Source: Pseudomonas sp. ICMP 561 (GTDB taxonomy: Bacteria; Pseudomonadota; Gammaproteobacteria; Pseudomonadales; Pseudomonadaceae). Taken from it: DNA of 57,822 nucleotides. The notes under the pieces were generated by a model. The model had not been told where the DNA came from, searched no databases, and was given only the letters and a program-made list of their open reading frames with translations. The DNA lies in the NCBI RefSeq assembly GCF_002699985.1, contig NZ_LKBT01000020.1, positions 1 to 57,822 on the forward strand. Reading direction: 5' to 3'. Below, one piece after another: positions 48,197-55,936 of the stretch. The translations under genes were made by a program, and so were the position numbers. Every line of letters begins with the position of its first letter. Positions within the stretch are counted from its first letter, which is position 1.

Positions 48197-49765
48197 TTAA
48201 TTAAGCGCGGCGGCTTGGAATTGAGGTTGAGTGCCAGGCGGTGCATCGAATTCACCGGCCATCCAGCCGCCGACCTGCACGGGCGAGGTCTGCCCGGTCG
48301 GTACAAGAGGGGAGAGCCTGCCACTGCTCAGCGCGGCAAGGCGGTCGCTGATCTGGAAGAGTTCGTCGAGATCTTCGGAAATCACCAGAATCGCTGCGCC
48401 CGCATCGCGCAAGGCAATCAACGCGCGATGAATCGCTGCGGCGGCCCCCACATCGACGCCCCACGTTGGATGCGCGGCGACCAGCAGTTTCGGGTTCTGC
48501 AAGATCTCGCGGCCCAGAATGAATTTCTGCAAGTTACCGCCGGACAGGCTTCGAGCGGGCGCTTGAGCGTCCGGAGTTTTCACTGCGAAGCGTTTGATGA
48601 TTTCATCGGCCAGGCTTCGGACCTTGCCGCGTTGGACCAGGCCCTTGCTGACCAGTCCTTGCTGAAATGCCGTCAGCAGCGCGTTATCGCTTAGGCTCAA
48701 GTCCGGCACCGCGCCGTGCCCGAGTCGTTCCGCTGGAACAAACGCCAGGCCGTTTTTACGCCGTGCATCGGGACGTAGATGACCAACGTTCAAGTCTGCA
48801 AAGCGAATACTGGATGACAGCGAGTTGCTTAATGTTTGTTCGCCGCTGAGCAGGGCCAGCAGCTCGTCCTGACCATTACCTGCGACGCCCGCAATGCCGA
48901 CGATTTCGCCGCTGCGCACTTCAAGATCGAGATTGACCAGAGAGCAACCGAACGGATCGGGGTTATGCCAGGAGAGTTTTTCCACCTGCAGGAACGGTTT
49001 ATGCCCCGCGACTTTTGGATGCTGCGCGGTCAGGCCTTCAGCATCGCCGACCATCAACCGCGCCAGCTCCAGATCCGAACATTGTGCCGGAATACAGTGC
49101 CCGGACACTTTGCCGCCGCGCAATACCGTCGCGCTATGACACAAGGCGCGGACTTCACCCAGCTTGTGACTGATAAATAGAATGCTGCAGCCTTCAGCGG
49201 CCAGGCGGCGCAGGGTGACGAATAGTTCGTCGGCTTCCTGCGGCGTCAGCACTGAAGTCGGCTCATCGAGAATCAACAGGCGGATGTCCTGCATCAGGCA
49301 ACGAATGATCTCGACTTTCTGCCGCTCGCCGATCGACAGGCTGTGGACAAGTCGTTGCGGCTCGACCGCCATGCCATAGCGTTGGGAGACTTCACGGATT
49401 TTGGGTTCCAATTGCTTTGGCGTACCGGCCGCGCCGCCCATCGCCAGCGCGATGTTCTGAGCTACGGTCAGGGTTTCGAATAATGAGAAATGCTGAAACA
49501 CCATGCCAATGCCCAGGCTGCGGGCCTGGGCTGGGTTACGCATTTTCAGAGCCTGTCCCTGCCAGACGATTTCGCCTGAATCGGGCTGCGTCACGCCGTA
49601 GATGATCTTCATCAAGGTGCTTTTGCCTGCGCCGTTTTCGCCGAGCAGGGCGTGGATTTCTCCGGGGGCGATATTCAGGTAAATGGCATCGTTGGCCAGG
49701 CAGCCGGGATAGCGCTTGCTGATGGCACGCAGCTGCAGGCGTGCAGATGTCACAGGGTTTGGCAT
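48197..49765 (-). CDS. BMP-type ABC transporter ATP-binding protein
   Basis: 522 residues with two ABC domains, as in sugar/nucleoside importers of the RbsA/YufO type. The first has Walker A GENGAGKST (42-50), signature LSIGERQKVEIIR and Walker B LLILDEPTSVLT. The second has the usual degenerate Walker A (GVAGNGQDELL), LSGGNLQKFILGRE, and VAAHPTWGVDVGAA, so only one fully active site is expected. First gene of the ATPase-permease-permease operon; its promoter region (49766-50459) holds the shared operator at 49810 and an unusual repeat. Confidence 0.95.
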   Translation of the reverse strand: MPNPVTSARLQLRAISKRYPGCLANDAIYLNIAPGEIHALLGENGAGKSTLMKIIYGVTQPDSGEIVWQGQALKMRNPAQARSLGIGMVFQHFSLFETLTVAQNIALAMGGAAGTPKQLEPKIREVSQRYGMAVEPQRLVHSLSIGERQKVEIIRCLMQDIRLLILDEPTSVLTPQEADELFVTLRRLAAEGCSILFISHKLGEVRALCHSATVLRGGKVSGHCIPAQCSDLELARLMVGDAEGLTAQHPKVAGHKPFLQVEKLSWHNPDPFGCSLVNLDLEVRSGEIVGIAGVAGNGQDELLALLSGEQTLSNSLSSSIRFADLNVGHLRPDARRKNGLAFVPAERLGHGAVPDLSLSDNALLTAFQQGLVSKGLVQRGKVRSLADEIIKRFAVKTPDAQAPARSLSGGNLQKFILGREILQNPKLLVAAHPTWGVDVGAAAAIHRALIALRDAGAAILVISEDLDELFQISDRLAALSSGRLSPLVPTGQTSPVQVGGWMAGEFDAPPGTQPQFQAAALN

Positions 49766-49809
49766 GACAGGCTCAAGGTAAGAGGATCGCCTGTGGATAA
49801 AGCAATTTC

Positions 49810-49832
49810 CTGGCCAGGCAGTCAGGTTTTTG
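49810..49832. promoter_or_regulatory. Putative TetR (RutR-like) operator before the ABC operon
   Basis: CTGGCCA GGCAG TCAGG followed by TTTTTG. It starts exactly 45 bases before the ATPase start codon, the same distance and orientation as the copy before the NCS2 permease gene. The second half-site is weaker than in the other two copies. Confidence 0.5.
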
Positions 49833-50035
49833 CGGGTAAATGCTGATTTGCTTGTAACGACGATGTCGCAAGAGCGATAGGGTGGCTCCTGTGGTGCAAC
49901 TGATCGCCAGCATCGGCACCAGATCAGGGCGTTTCGGACATTTAATGATTCAATTTCGACCAGCCTGTCTGAGTAAAAAACATACAGTCGCTGTCGAGTC
50001 AGGCAACTCCGGCGTCACCGCAACCCTTGCACCTG

Positions 50036-50267
50036 TTATCCACAGGTTCCTCCACAGTAAATGTGAGCAAGCTCAAAAGTGCGATATAAGCGGGCAGTCG
50101 CTAGTAGCGTCTGACGATAAGAGATCGTAACGCGCTGTTTTAACGATGCTTTTAGCGGTATGTGACAGTTTTGTATAAAAACTAATCAATTGGCTGGAAG
50201 CTAAGCGTGGCAAGGCTTGCGGAGGCATGTACTCAGCTTGTCCACAGCCGGATGCACAGTAAATGTG
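50036..50267 (+). repeat. Two copies of a DnaA-box / CACAGTAAATGTG composite repeat
   Basis: Copy 1: TTATCCACA at 50036-50044 and CACAGTAAATGTG at 50053-50065. Copy 2: TTGTCCACA at 50238-50246 and CACAGTAAATGTG at 50255-50267. The distance between the two blocks is 17 bases in both copies, and the copies are offset by 202 bases. CACAGTAAATGTG is itself symmetric (CACA..TGTG). TTATCCACA equals the DnaA-box consensus. Confidence 0.75.
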
Positions 50268-50307
50268 TGCAGTCCGAGTTCGCGCTTCCACAGATCTGCG
50301 CAATCCC

Positions 50308-50397
50308 GTAGGACCGGCTTTAGCCGGGAGGATGTCGGTACCTGCGCTGCACTTACGTCAACAGAAATGCCGCTCTCCCGGCTAAAGCCGGTCCTAC
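50308..50397. repeat. Paired inverted REP, GGCTTTAGCC family
   Basis: GTAGGACCGGCTTTAGCCGG at 50308 and the inverse ending GGTCCTAC at 50397, with further outer pairing (ATCCCGTAGG / CCTACGGGAT). It lies downstream of yigZ. Confidence 0.93.
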
Positions 50398-50459
50398 GGG
50401 ATTGCGGGCAAACAGAAATCTCCCGAATGAGCCTGCATGTGGCGCACGACAACGTGAAA

Positions 50460-51050
50460 TCATTCCCCGTCTTTGCTCAAAACAATCCGCCCCCGGCTCA
50501 AATCCGCCAACTGCCGCTGCAGCACTTCGACCTGCTCTGGGCCAACCGCAATCGCAAGGTCCACTCCATTAGCCGTGAAGTCTTCGTTCTGCACCAATCC
50601 GTTCAATTCGGCGACCCGCAATTTGACCAGCGCCAGTTCGCTGAAGCTGCACGACAGGCTCAATGGCACCCGAGTAACCAACGCTAGACGCTCAGCCTGT
50701 TGCAGGCATTTATTGGCACCGCCGCCGTAGGCCCGGGCGAGGCCGCCGGTACCCAGTTGAATGCCGCCGTACCAGCGAATCACCAGCACCACGACCTGAT
50801 CAAATTCCTGGGCTTCGATGGCGGCCAGAATCGGTCGTCCTGCTGTACCGCCAGGTTCGCCATCGTCATTGCTGCGGTATTGATCGGCCAGTTTCCAGGC
50901 CCAGCAATTGTGCGTCGCGTTGAGGTCGCTGTTCTGTTCGATAAACGCTTGTGCGTCGGCGGCGCTGGAAATGGGCGCGGCGAGAGTGATAAAGCGGCTC
51001 TTGCGAATCTCTTCGCGAAATTCACAAGGGCCAACCAGAGTAAAGGGCAT
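50460..51050 (-). CDS. yigZ: YigZ/IMPACT-family protein
   Basis: 196 residues. UPF0029 N-terminal domain with FREEIRKSRFITLAAPISSA, the DDGEPGGTAGRPILAAIEAQ signature and VVLVIRWYGGIQLGTGGLAR, and the smaller C-terminal domain. IMPACT-family proteins in eukaryotes regulate Gcn2; the bacterial members have no firmly known function though ribosome or nucleotide binding has been proposed. 33 bases upstream of this gene's start lies the stop codon of the TetR gene on the same strand. Confidence 0.93.
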   Translation of the reverse strand: MPFTLVGPCEFREEIRKSRFITLAAPISSAADAQAFIEQNSDLNATHNCWAWKLADQYRSNDDGEPGGTAGRPILAAIEAQEFDQVVVLVIRWYGGIQLGTGGLARAYGGGANKCLQQAERLALVTRVPLSLSCSFSELALVKLRVAELNGLVQNEDFTANGVDLAIAVGPEQVEVLQRQLADLSRGRIVLSKDGE

Positions 51051-51083
51051 GCGTGGGTTCCAGCTGTAAACAGATGTCGCCAG

Positions 51084-51746
51084 TTAAGCGCCTGGAGGCG
51101 TCAGGCCGCAACCCTTGAGGATGATGCGAATGAGATTATCGCCCGCAACTTCCATGTCTTGCTTGGTCAATCGAGTGCGTCCGGTCACTTGGCAAATTTG
51201 CGTAGCGAAGTCGGCGTAATGCTGCGTGCTGCCCCACAGCAGGAAAATCAGGTGCACCGGATCCACCGGGTCCATTTTGCCCGCATCGATCCACGCTTGA
51301 AAAACAGAGGCCCGGCCTTGAAACCAGGCTTGGTAATCCTGGCTGAAATACTGGTTGAGGCATTCGCCGCCGCTGATGATCTCCATGGCGAAAATCCGCG
51401 ATGCCTGAGGCTGACGACGCGAGAACTCCATTTTGGCTCGAATGTATCGGCTCAATGCCAGAGCCGGATCGTCCTCGACGGTCAGGTTGTTGAAGGTGCT
51501 GTCCCATAACTCGAGGATGTTGCTGAGTACCGCGACGTACAGCCCGAGTTTGTTAGTGAAGTAGTAATGAAGGTTGGCCTTGGGCAGCCCGGCGTTCAGC
51601 GCGATGGTATTCATGCTGGTGCCTTTGAAGCCGTGGCGAGCGAACTCGTCTTCGGCGGCTTTGATAATGGCCTCTTCATTCTTCTGACGAATGCGACTGG
51701 CGGGCTTGGTGCCGTGACTACTGTGCGCAGGGACTTCAAGGATCAT
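51084..51746 (-). CDS. RutR-like TetR-family regulator
   Basis: 220 residues. TetR HTH (EEAIIKAAEDEFARHGFKGT, SMNTIALNAGLPKANLHYYF, about 23-70) and a TetR_C_13/RutR-type C-terminal domain (MEFSRRQPQASRIFAMEIIS, WGSTQHYADFATQI). E. coli RutR binds uracil and controls pyrimidine and purine genes through TTGACCA-N2-TGGTCAA. The gene is downstream of the NCS2 permease with 75 bases between, where a 29-base inverted repeat lies. Similar 7-2-7 sites occur before the permease, the ABC operon and the BMP gene, so it is the likely regulator of the local nucleobase system. Confidence 0.9.
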   Translation of the reverse strand: MILEVPAHSSHGTKPASRIRQKNEEAIIKAAEDEFARHGFKGTSMNTIALNAGLPKANLHYYFTNKLGLYVAVLSNILELWDSTFNNLTVEDDPALALSRYIRAKMEFSRRQPQASRIFAMEIISGGECLNQYFSQDYQAWFQGRASVFQAWIDAGKMDPVDPVHLIFLLWGSTQHYADFATQICQVTGRTRLTKQDMEVAGDNLIRIILKGCGLTPPGA

Positions 51747-51780
51747 GGGGCCGTTCCGGACAGATCATGGGGATACAACA

Positions 51781-51809
51781 CTGAATACCTGACCCAATCA
51801 GGTGTTCAG
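51781..51809. promoter_or_regulatory. 29-base inverted repeat before the TetR gene
   Basis: CTGAATACCTGA CCCAA TCAGGTGTTCAG, matching at 11 of 12 positions across the axis, 35 bases before the TetR start codon. There is no T run after it on the minus strand, so an operator for autoregulation is more likely than a terminator of the permease gene. Confidence 0.6.
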
Positions 51810-51821
51810 CATTATCAGTAG

Positions 51822-53213
51822 TTAGTGTGTCGATGGCTCAGCTTCGGTTGCAGATTCTGTACCCGCAACGCTTGTCTTGTCCTCCGGCAATAACAGGCAC
51901 ATCACAATGGCGGTGATGCCGCCGCTGGTGATTGCCGAGTCGAACAGGTTTTGTACCAGTTTAGGCAGGTGATGCAGCAATGCCGGTTGGGAAGCGATGC
52001 CCAAACCAACGCCAAAAGACGTTGCAATGATCAGCATGCTGCGCCGATCCAGCGGTGCCTGAGCCAGAATGCGTACGCCCGCAGCAGCAACGCTGCCGAA
52101 CATGACCAGAGTCGCTCCACCCAGTACGGGTTTTGGGATTTGTTGCAGCAAAGCGCCAATGGTCGGGAACAGGCCGAGCATGAAGAGGACTGCGCCGATG
52201 TACAGACCGACATAACGACTGGCCACGCCGGTGAGCTGAATCACACCGTTGTTTTGCGCGAAAGTCGTATTGGGGAAGGCACTGAAGGTTGCAGCGATCA
52301 TGCAACTGAATCCGTCGCCCAATACGCCACCTTTAAGCCGGGCAATGTACGTGGGGCCGCTTATGGGCTTTTTAGCGAGCATGCAGTTGGCGGTCAGGTC
52401 GCCGACTGTTTCGATGGTGCTGATCAGATAAATCAGCGCGACGGGCAGGAAAGCTGTCCAGTCGAAGGCGAAACCGAACCTGAACGGGACCGGTACGCTG
52501 ATCAGGGGCAGGTCGCCAACGGAATGAGGGACCAGCTTTCCGCTGAACCACGCTGCCAGACTGCCTGCAGCGAGGCCGATGATGATCGCCGACAGGCGTA
52601 TCCAGGGAGTATTTGACCGGTTGAGCAGAATGATAACGACCAGCACAAAACCGCCCAACGCCAGGTTCAGCGGTTCGCCAAAGTCTGGAGCGTTGAATCC
52701 ACCGCCCAGGTCCGTCACCCCGACTTTGATCAGGCTGACGCCTATCAGGGTGATCACGATGCCGGTCACGAGCGGCGTAATGACTCTGCGCAGTTGGCCA
52801 ATGAAGCGACTCAACACAATCTGCACCATCGCACCGAAAAAACAGACCCCGAAAATCATCGCCAGAATGTCTTCAGGACTCCCGCCGCGTTGTTTGACCA
52901 GAAAGCCCGCAGACAAGACTGCGCCGAGAAAAGCGAAGCTGGTGCCTTGCAGGCAGATCATCCCTGCGCCAATTCCGAATGGCCGACGTGCCTGGATGAA
53001 AGTGCCTACGCCTGAAACCATCAATGCCATGCTGATCAGGTAAGGCATGTAGGCGCCCAGCCCAAGTGCAGAACCGATGATTAACGGCGGTGTGATGATG
53101 CCGACGAAACTGGCGAGCACGTGTTGCAGCGCAGCAAGTATGGCCGGTAGTGGCTTGGGCCGATCATCGAGGCCGTAGATCAGATCGCTGCTGGGTGAGG
53201 CGTCGGGCTGCAT
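51822..53213 (-). CDS. NCS2-family uracil/xanthine-type nucleobase permease
   Basis: 463-residue inner-membrane nucleobase:cation symporter. The start ATG at 53213 (MQPDASPSSDLIYGLDDRPK) fits family members; the longer frame to 53336 is not used because it would cover the operator. About 14 helices; ALQHVLASFVGIITPPLIIG in helix 1 with the conserved Gln-His, the SMALMVSGVGTFIQARRP loop, and the NCS2 signature region FAQNNGVIQLTGVASRYVG. The xanthine/urate branch is more likely than uracil given neighbouring purine deaminases, but the sequence does not decide. A short acidic tail follows helix 14. Confidence 0.92.
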   Translation of the reverse strand: MQPDASPSSDLIYGLDDRPKPLPAILAALQHVLASFVGIITPPLIIGSALGLGAYMPYLISMALMVSGVGTFIQARRPFGIGAGMICLQGTSFAFLGAVLSAGFLVKQRGGSPEDILAMIFGVCFFGAMVQIVLSRFIGQLRRVITPLVTGIVITLIGVSLIKVGVTDLGGGFNAPDFGEPLNLALGGFVLVVIILLNRSNTPWIRLSAIIIGLAAGSLAAWFSGKLVPHSVGDLPLISVPVPFRFGFAFDWTAFLPVALIYLISTIETVGDLTANCMLAKKPISGPTYIARLKGGVLGDGFSCMIAATFSAFPNTTFAQNNGVIQLTGVASRYVGLYIGAVLFMLGLFPTIGALLQQIPKPVLGGATLVMFGSVAAAGVRILAQAPLDRRSMLIIATSFGVGLGIASQPALLHHLPKLVQNLFDSAITSGGITAIVMCLLLPEDKTSVAGTESATEAEPSTH

Positions 53214-53257
53214 GTCGTGCTCTCGCGGGTCGTTTAATACAACCACTGTGCAAAAAG

Positions 53258-53282
53258 CTGTCCAAGTGCTCAGGTTTTTTTG
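53258..53282. promoter_or_regulatory. Putative TetR (RutR-like) operator before the NCS2 permease
   Basis: CTGTCCA AG TGCTCAG followed by GTTTTTTTG. Thirteen of 16 bases agree with the BMP-gene copy. It starts 45 bases before the permease start codon. Confidence 0.6.
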
Positions 53283-53363
53283 AGGGCTAGTGTTTGGCGG
53301 ATATCTGTAGGATCCGCCCCGACGTGCCTGACACATCGCTGTCGTGCAGCAAACTCATGATCT

Positions 53364-53450
53364 GTAGGAGTGAGCTTGCTCGCGATTCGGTCTATTGGTC
53401 GACGAATTCATCCGCTGAATTGACGCTATCGCGAGCAAGCTCACTCCTAC
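53364..53450. repeat. Paired inverted REP, GCTTGCTCGCGAT type
   Basis: GTAGGAGTGAGCTTGCTCGC at 53364 and its inverse ending in CACTCCTAC at 53450. It lies between the permease control region and the 3' end of bauR. Confidence 0.92.
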
Positions 53451-53481
53451 GGGGCGGTAGGTTGCAACTGGGCGCCATGTC

Positions 53482-54402
53482 TCACCGTGTAGCAGCCAGT
53501 GTCTGCAGAAAACTTTCCAGCACCAAATGAGGGCGGCGTCCTTTGCGGGTTACCGACACCAGGCTTAGATCATAGAAGCGCGATGCCGGTTTCAGTGCCC
53601 GCAGGCGACCCTGTTGCACCCAGAAACTCGCATAGTGATCCGGCAAATAGCCGATGTAACGCCCGGTCAGGATCAAAAACGCCATGCCTTCCCGGTCAGA
53701 CGCGCTGGCGGTGCAATTGAGCGCCTGATAATGAGCCTGAATCTCTGCGGGTAATCGGAAAGTCGGCGCGATGGCGTCCTGTTCTGCAAGACGCCCGTCA
53801 TCCAGCGCAGCATCCTCCATATAGAAAAGCGGGTGGCCCACCGCGCAGTAGAGCAGCGAGCGCTCGCTGTACAGCGGCTGATATTCAAGGCCCGACAATG
53901 CACTGGCTTGAGGAACGACACCCACGTGCAACCGACCGTCGAGTACGCCTTGTTCCACTTCATTGGGCGCAATCATGCGGATGTTGATGTGCACATCAGG
54001 TCCACGCTCTTTCAACTGAGCCAGTGCGTGAGTGATGCGCATGTGGGGGAGGGTGACCAGATTGTCAGTCAGGCCAATGTTCAACTCACCACGCAGATGC
54101 TGGTGGAGGCCGTTGACCTCAGTGCGGAAGCTTTCCAGTGCGCTCAGCAGTTGTAACGCCGACTGGTAAACCTCCCGGCCTTCTTCGGTAAGCGAAAATC
54201 CGGCACGTCCACGTTGGCAAAGGCGTAAGCCCAGGCGTTGCTCCAGATCACTCATTTGCTGGCTGATGGCCGAGCGTCCTATGCCGAGTGCGCTTTCGGC
54301 GGCAGAGAATCCTCCCGACTCAACTACGCTTCGAAAGATGCGCAGCAATCGGATATCAAAATCGCTGACTTGTGCCAGTGGATCGGGGCGACGGCTGCTC
54401 AT
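53482..54402 (-). CDS. bauR: LysR-family regulator BauR
   Basis: 306 residues. N-terminal LysR HTH (DIRLLRIFRSVVESGGFSAA, ESALGIGRSAISQQMSDLEQ, 14-55) and a periplasmic-binding-like effector domain (about 95-300, with ELNIGLTDNLVT). It is divergent from bauA with 127 bases between start codons. In P. aeruginosa PA0133 (bauR) lies in the same position and activates the beta-alanine genes. A dyad AAAGTTG(n8)CGACTTT is a candidate binding site. Confidence 0.92.
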   Translation of the reverse strand: MSSRRPDPLAQVSDFDIRLLRIFRSVVESGGFSAAESALGIGRSAISQQMSDLEQRLGLRLCQRGRAGFSLTEEGREVYQSALQLLSALESFRTEVNGLHQHLRGELNIGLTDNLVTLPHMRITHALAQLKERGPDVHINIRMIAPNEVEQGVLDGRLHVGVVPQASALSGLEYQPLYSERSLLYCAVGHPLFYMEDAALDDGRLAEQDAIAPTFRLPAEIQAHYQALNCTASASDREGMAFLILTGRYIGYLPDHYASFWVQQGRLRALKPASRFYDLSLVSVTRKGRRPHLVLESFLQTLAATR

Positions 54403-54432
54403 AGTTTAGTCATCGGCTAACTGAAGATCGTA

Positions 54433-54454
54433 AAAGTTGAGTTTTTCCGACTTT
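54433..54454. promoter_or_regulatory. Candidate BauR operator
   Basis: AAAGTTG and CGACTTT face each other across eight T-rich bases between the bauR and bauA starts (6 of 7 positions symmetric). LysR sites are usually short dyads of this spacing near the divergent promoters. Confidence 0.45.
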
Positions 54455-54529
54455 ATCCCCGTGGCACCGTAGCTGCATCAAGTATTTGCAGTCACTCAAC
54501 CGCCCAGCGCTCCAGCGAGGTCCGTTTCG

Positions 54530-55876
54530 ATGAACAGTTTCGAGTCGTCCGAGATGTCTATTGCCAGCCAATTGAAGCTTGATGCTCATTGGATGCCTTA
54601 CACCGCCAATCGCAATTTCCAGCGTGATCCGCGCTTGATCGTCGCGGCGCATGGCAGCTATCTGACAGACGACAAGGGACGCAAGATCTATGATGCGCTT
54701 TCTGGTCTGTGGACCTGTGGTGCGGGTCATACGCGCAAGGAGATTCAGGAAGCTGTCTCCAGGCAGTTGGGCATTCTGGACTACTCCCCGGGCTTCCAGT
54801 TTGGTCACCCGCTGTCCTTTCAGCTTGCTGAAAAAATCACCGAGCTGACGCCGGGCAATCTGAATCACGTGTTCTACACAAACTCAGGTTCCGAGTGCGC
54901 CGATACCGCCGTGAAAATGGTGCGTGCCTACTGGCGTTTGAAGGGGCAGGCAACCAAAACCAAAATGATCGGCCGTGCGCGTGGCTATCACGGTGTGAAC
55001 ATTGCGGGGACCAGTCTCGGTGGGGTGAACGGCAACCGTAAGATGTTTGGCCAGTTGATGGACGTGGATCATCTGCCGCACACCTTGCTGGCCAGCAACG
55101 CTTATTCGAAAGGCATGCCGGAGGCGGGCGGTATTGCTCTCGCGGATGAAATGCTGAAGTTGATCGAGTTGCACGATGCCTCAAACATCGCTGCAGTCAT
55201 CGTCGAACCAATGGCCGGTTCGGCCGGTGTGATTGTGCCGCCTCAGGGCTACCTCAAGCGGCTGCGGGAAATCTGCGATCAGCACAACATCCTGCTGATC
55301 TTCGACGAAGTCATTACGGGCTTTGGTCGCACCGGCTCAATGTTTGGCGCAGACAGCTTTGGTGTGACGCCTGATCTGATGTGCATTGCGAAGCAAATCA
55401 CCAACGGTGCGATTCCGATGGGGGCCGTGATCGCCAGCAGTGAGATCTATCAGACATTCATGAATCAACCGACGCCTGAGTACGCGGTGGAATTCCCGCA
55501 TGGTTATACCTACTCCGCGCACCCGGTTGCATGTGCTGCCGGTCTCGCAGCACTTGATTTGCTGCAGCGGGAAAATCTTGTTCAACAGGTTGCTGAGGTG
55601 GCGCCGCATTTCGAAAGCGCACTGCATGGCATCAGAGGTACGAAGAACGTCGTCGACATTCGTAACTACGGCCTGGCTGGCGCTATCCAGATTGCGCCGC
55701 GAGATGGCGACGCGATCGTTCGCCCATTCGAGGCAGGCATGAAGCTCTGGAAGGCTGGCTTCTATGTGCGTTTTGGCGGCGACACCTTGCAGTTCGGACC
55801 TACTTTCAACAGCAAGCCGCAAGACCTGGATCGTTTGTTCGATGCGGTTGGCGAAGCGCTGAACCAGATCGACTGA
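54530..55876 (+). CDS. bauA: Beta-alanine/omega-amino acid:pyruvate transaminase
   Basis: 448-residue class III PLP aminotransferase that converts beta-alanine and pyruvate to malonate semialdehyde and alanine. PLP Lys288 lies in MCIAKQITNGAIPMGAVIAS; NSGSECADTAVKMVRAYWRL, GRARGYHGVNIAGTSLGG and LIFDEVITGFGRTG are conserved. Length and residues match omega-amino-acid:pyruvate transaminases of Pseudomonas. The product is oxidised by the dehydrogenase encoded downstream. An alternative start (MSIASQLKLDAHWMPY) is eight codons later. Confidence 0.96.
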   Translation: MNSFESSEMSIASQLKLDAHWMPYTANRNFQRDPRLIVAAHGSYLTDDKGRKIYDALSGLWTCGAGHTRKEIQEAVSRQLGILDYSPGFQFGHPLSFQLAEKITELTPGNLNHVFYTNSGSECADTAVKMVRAYWRLKGQATKTKMIGRARGYHGVNIAGTSLGGVNGNRKMFGQLMDVDHLPHTLLASNAYSKGMPEAGGIALADEMLKLIELHDASNIAAVIVEPMAGSAGVIVPPQGYLKRLREICDQHNILLIFDEVITGFGRTGSMFGADSFGVTPDLMCIAKQITNGAIPMGAVIASSEIYQTFMNQPTPEYAVEFPHGYTYSAHPVACAAGLAALDLLQRENLVQQVAEVAPHFESALHGIRGTKNVVDIRNYGLAGAIQIAPRDGDAIVRPFEAGMKLWKAGFYVRFGGDTLQFGPTFNSKPQDLDRLFDAVGEALNQID

Positions 55877-55897
55877 TAAACCCTTCTATATAGGTGA

Positions 55898-55921
55898 CAG
55901 GCGCGGATTCGTTCGCGCCTG
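55898..55921 (+). other. Hairpin between bauA and mmsA
   Basis: CAGGCGCG GATTCGTT CGCGCCTG, perfect 8-bp stem in the 60-base gap. Without a T run it is more likely a processing or partial-attenuation hairpin than a full terminator, leaving bauA-mmsA as one operon. Confidence 0.5.
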
Positions 55922-55936
55922 CTTTGGAGTCATTTC

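Larger units (their letters stand above)
49766..50307. other. Long upstream region of the ABC operon
   Basis: About 540 bases, gene-free, AT-richer than its surroundings. It contains the putative TetR operator at 49810-49832, a DnaA-box TGTGGATAA at 49792-49800, and two copies of a composite repeat (50036-50065 and 50238-50267). The REP at 50308 follows. No small gene with conserved features was found. Confidence 0.5.

Noticed and set aside
49766..50307. Replication origin, because of several DnaA-box sequences
   Set aside because: dnaA, dnaN, gyrB, rpmH and parAB are absent, and the boxes are few and far apart. Kept only as a DnaA-box-containing regulatory repeat.
51781..51809. Intrinsic terminator of the NCS2 permease gene
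   Set aside because: The stem is good but no T run follows on the transcribed strand; reported as a probable operator instead.
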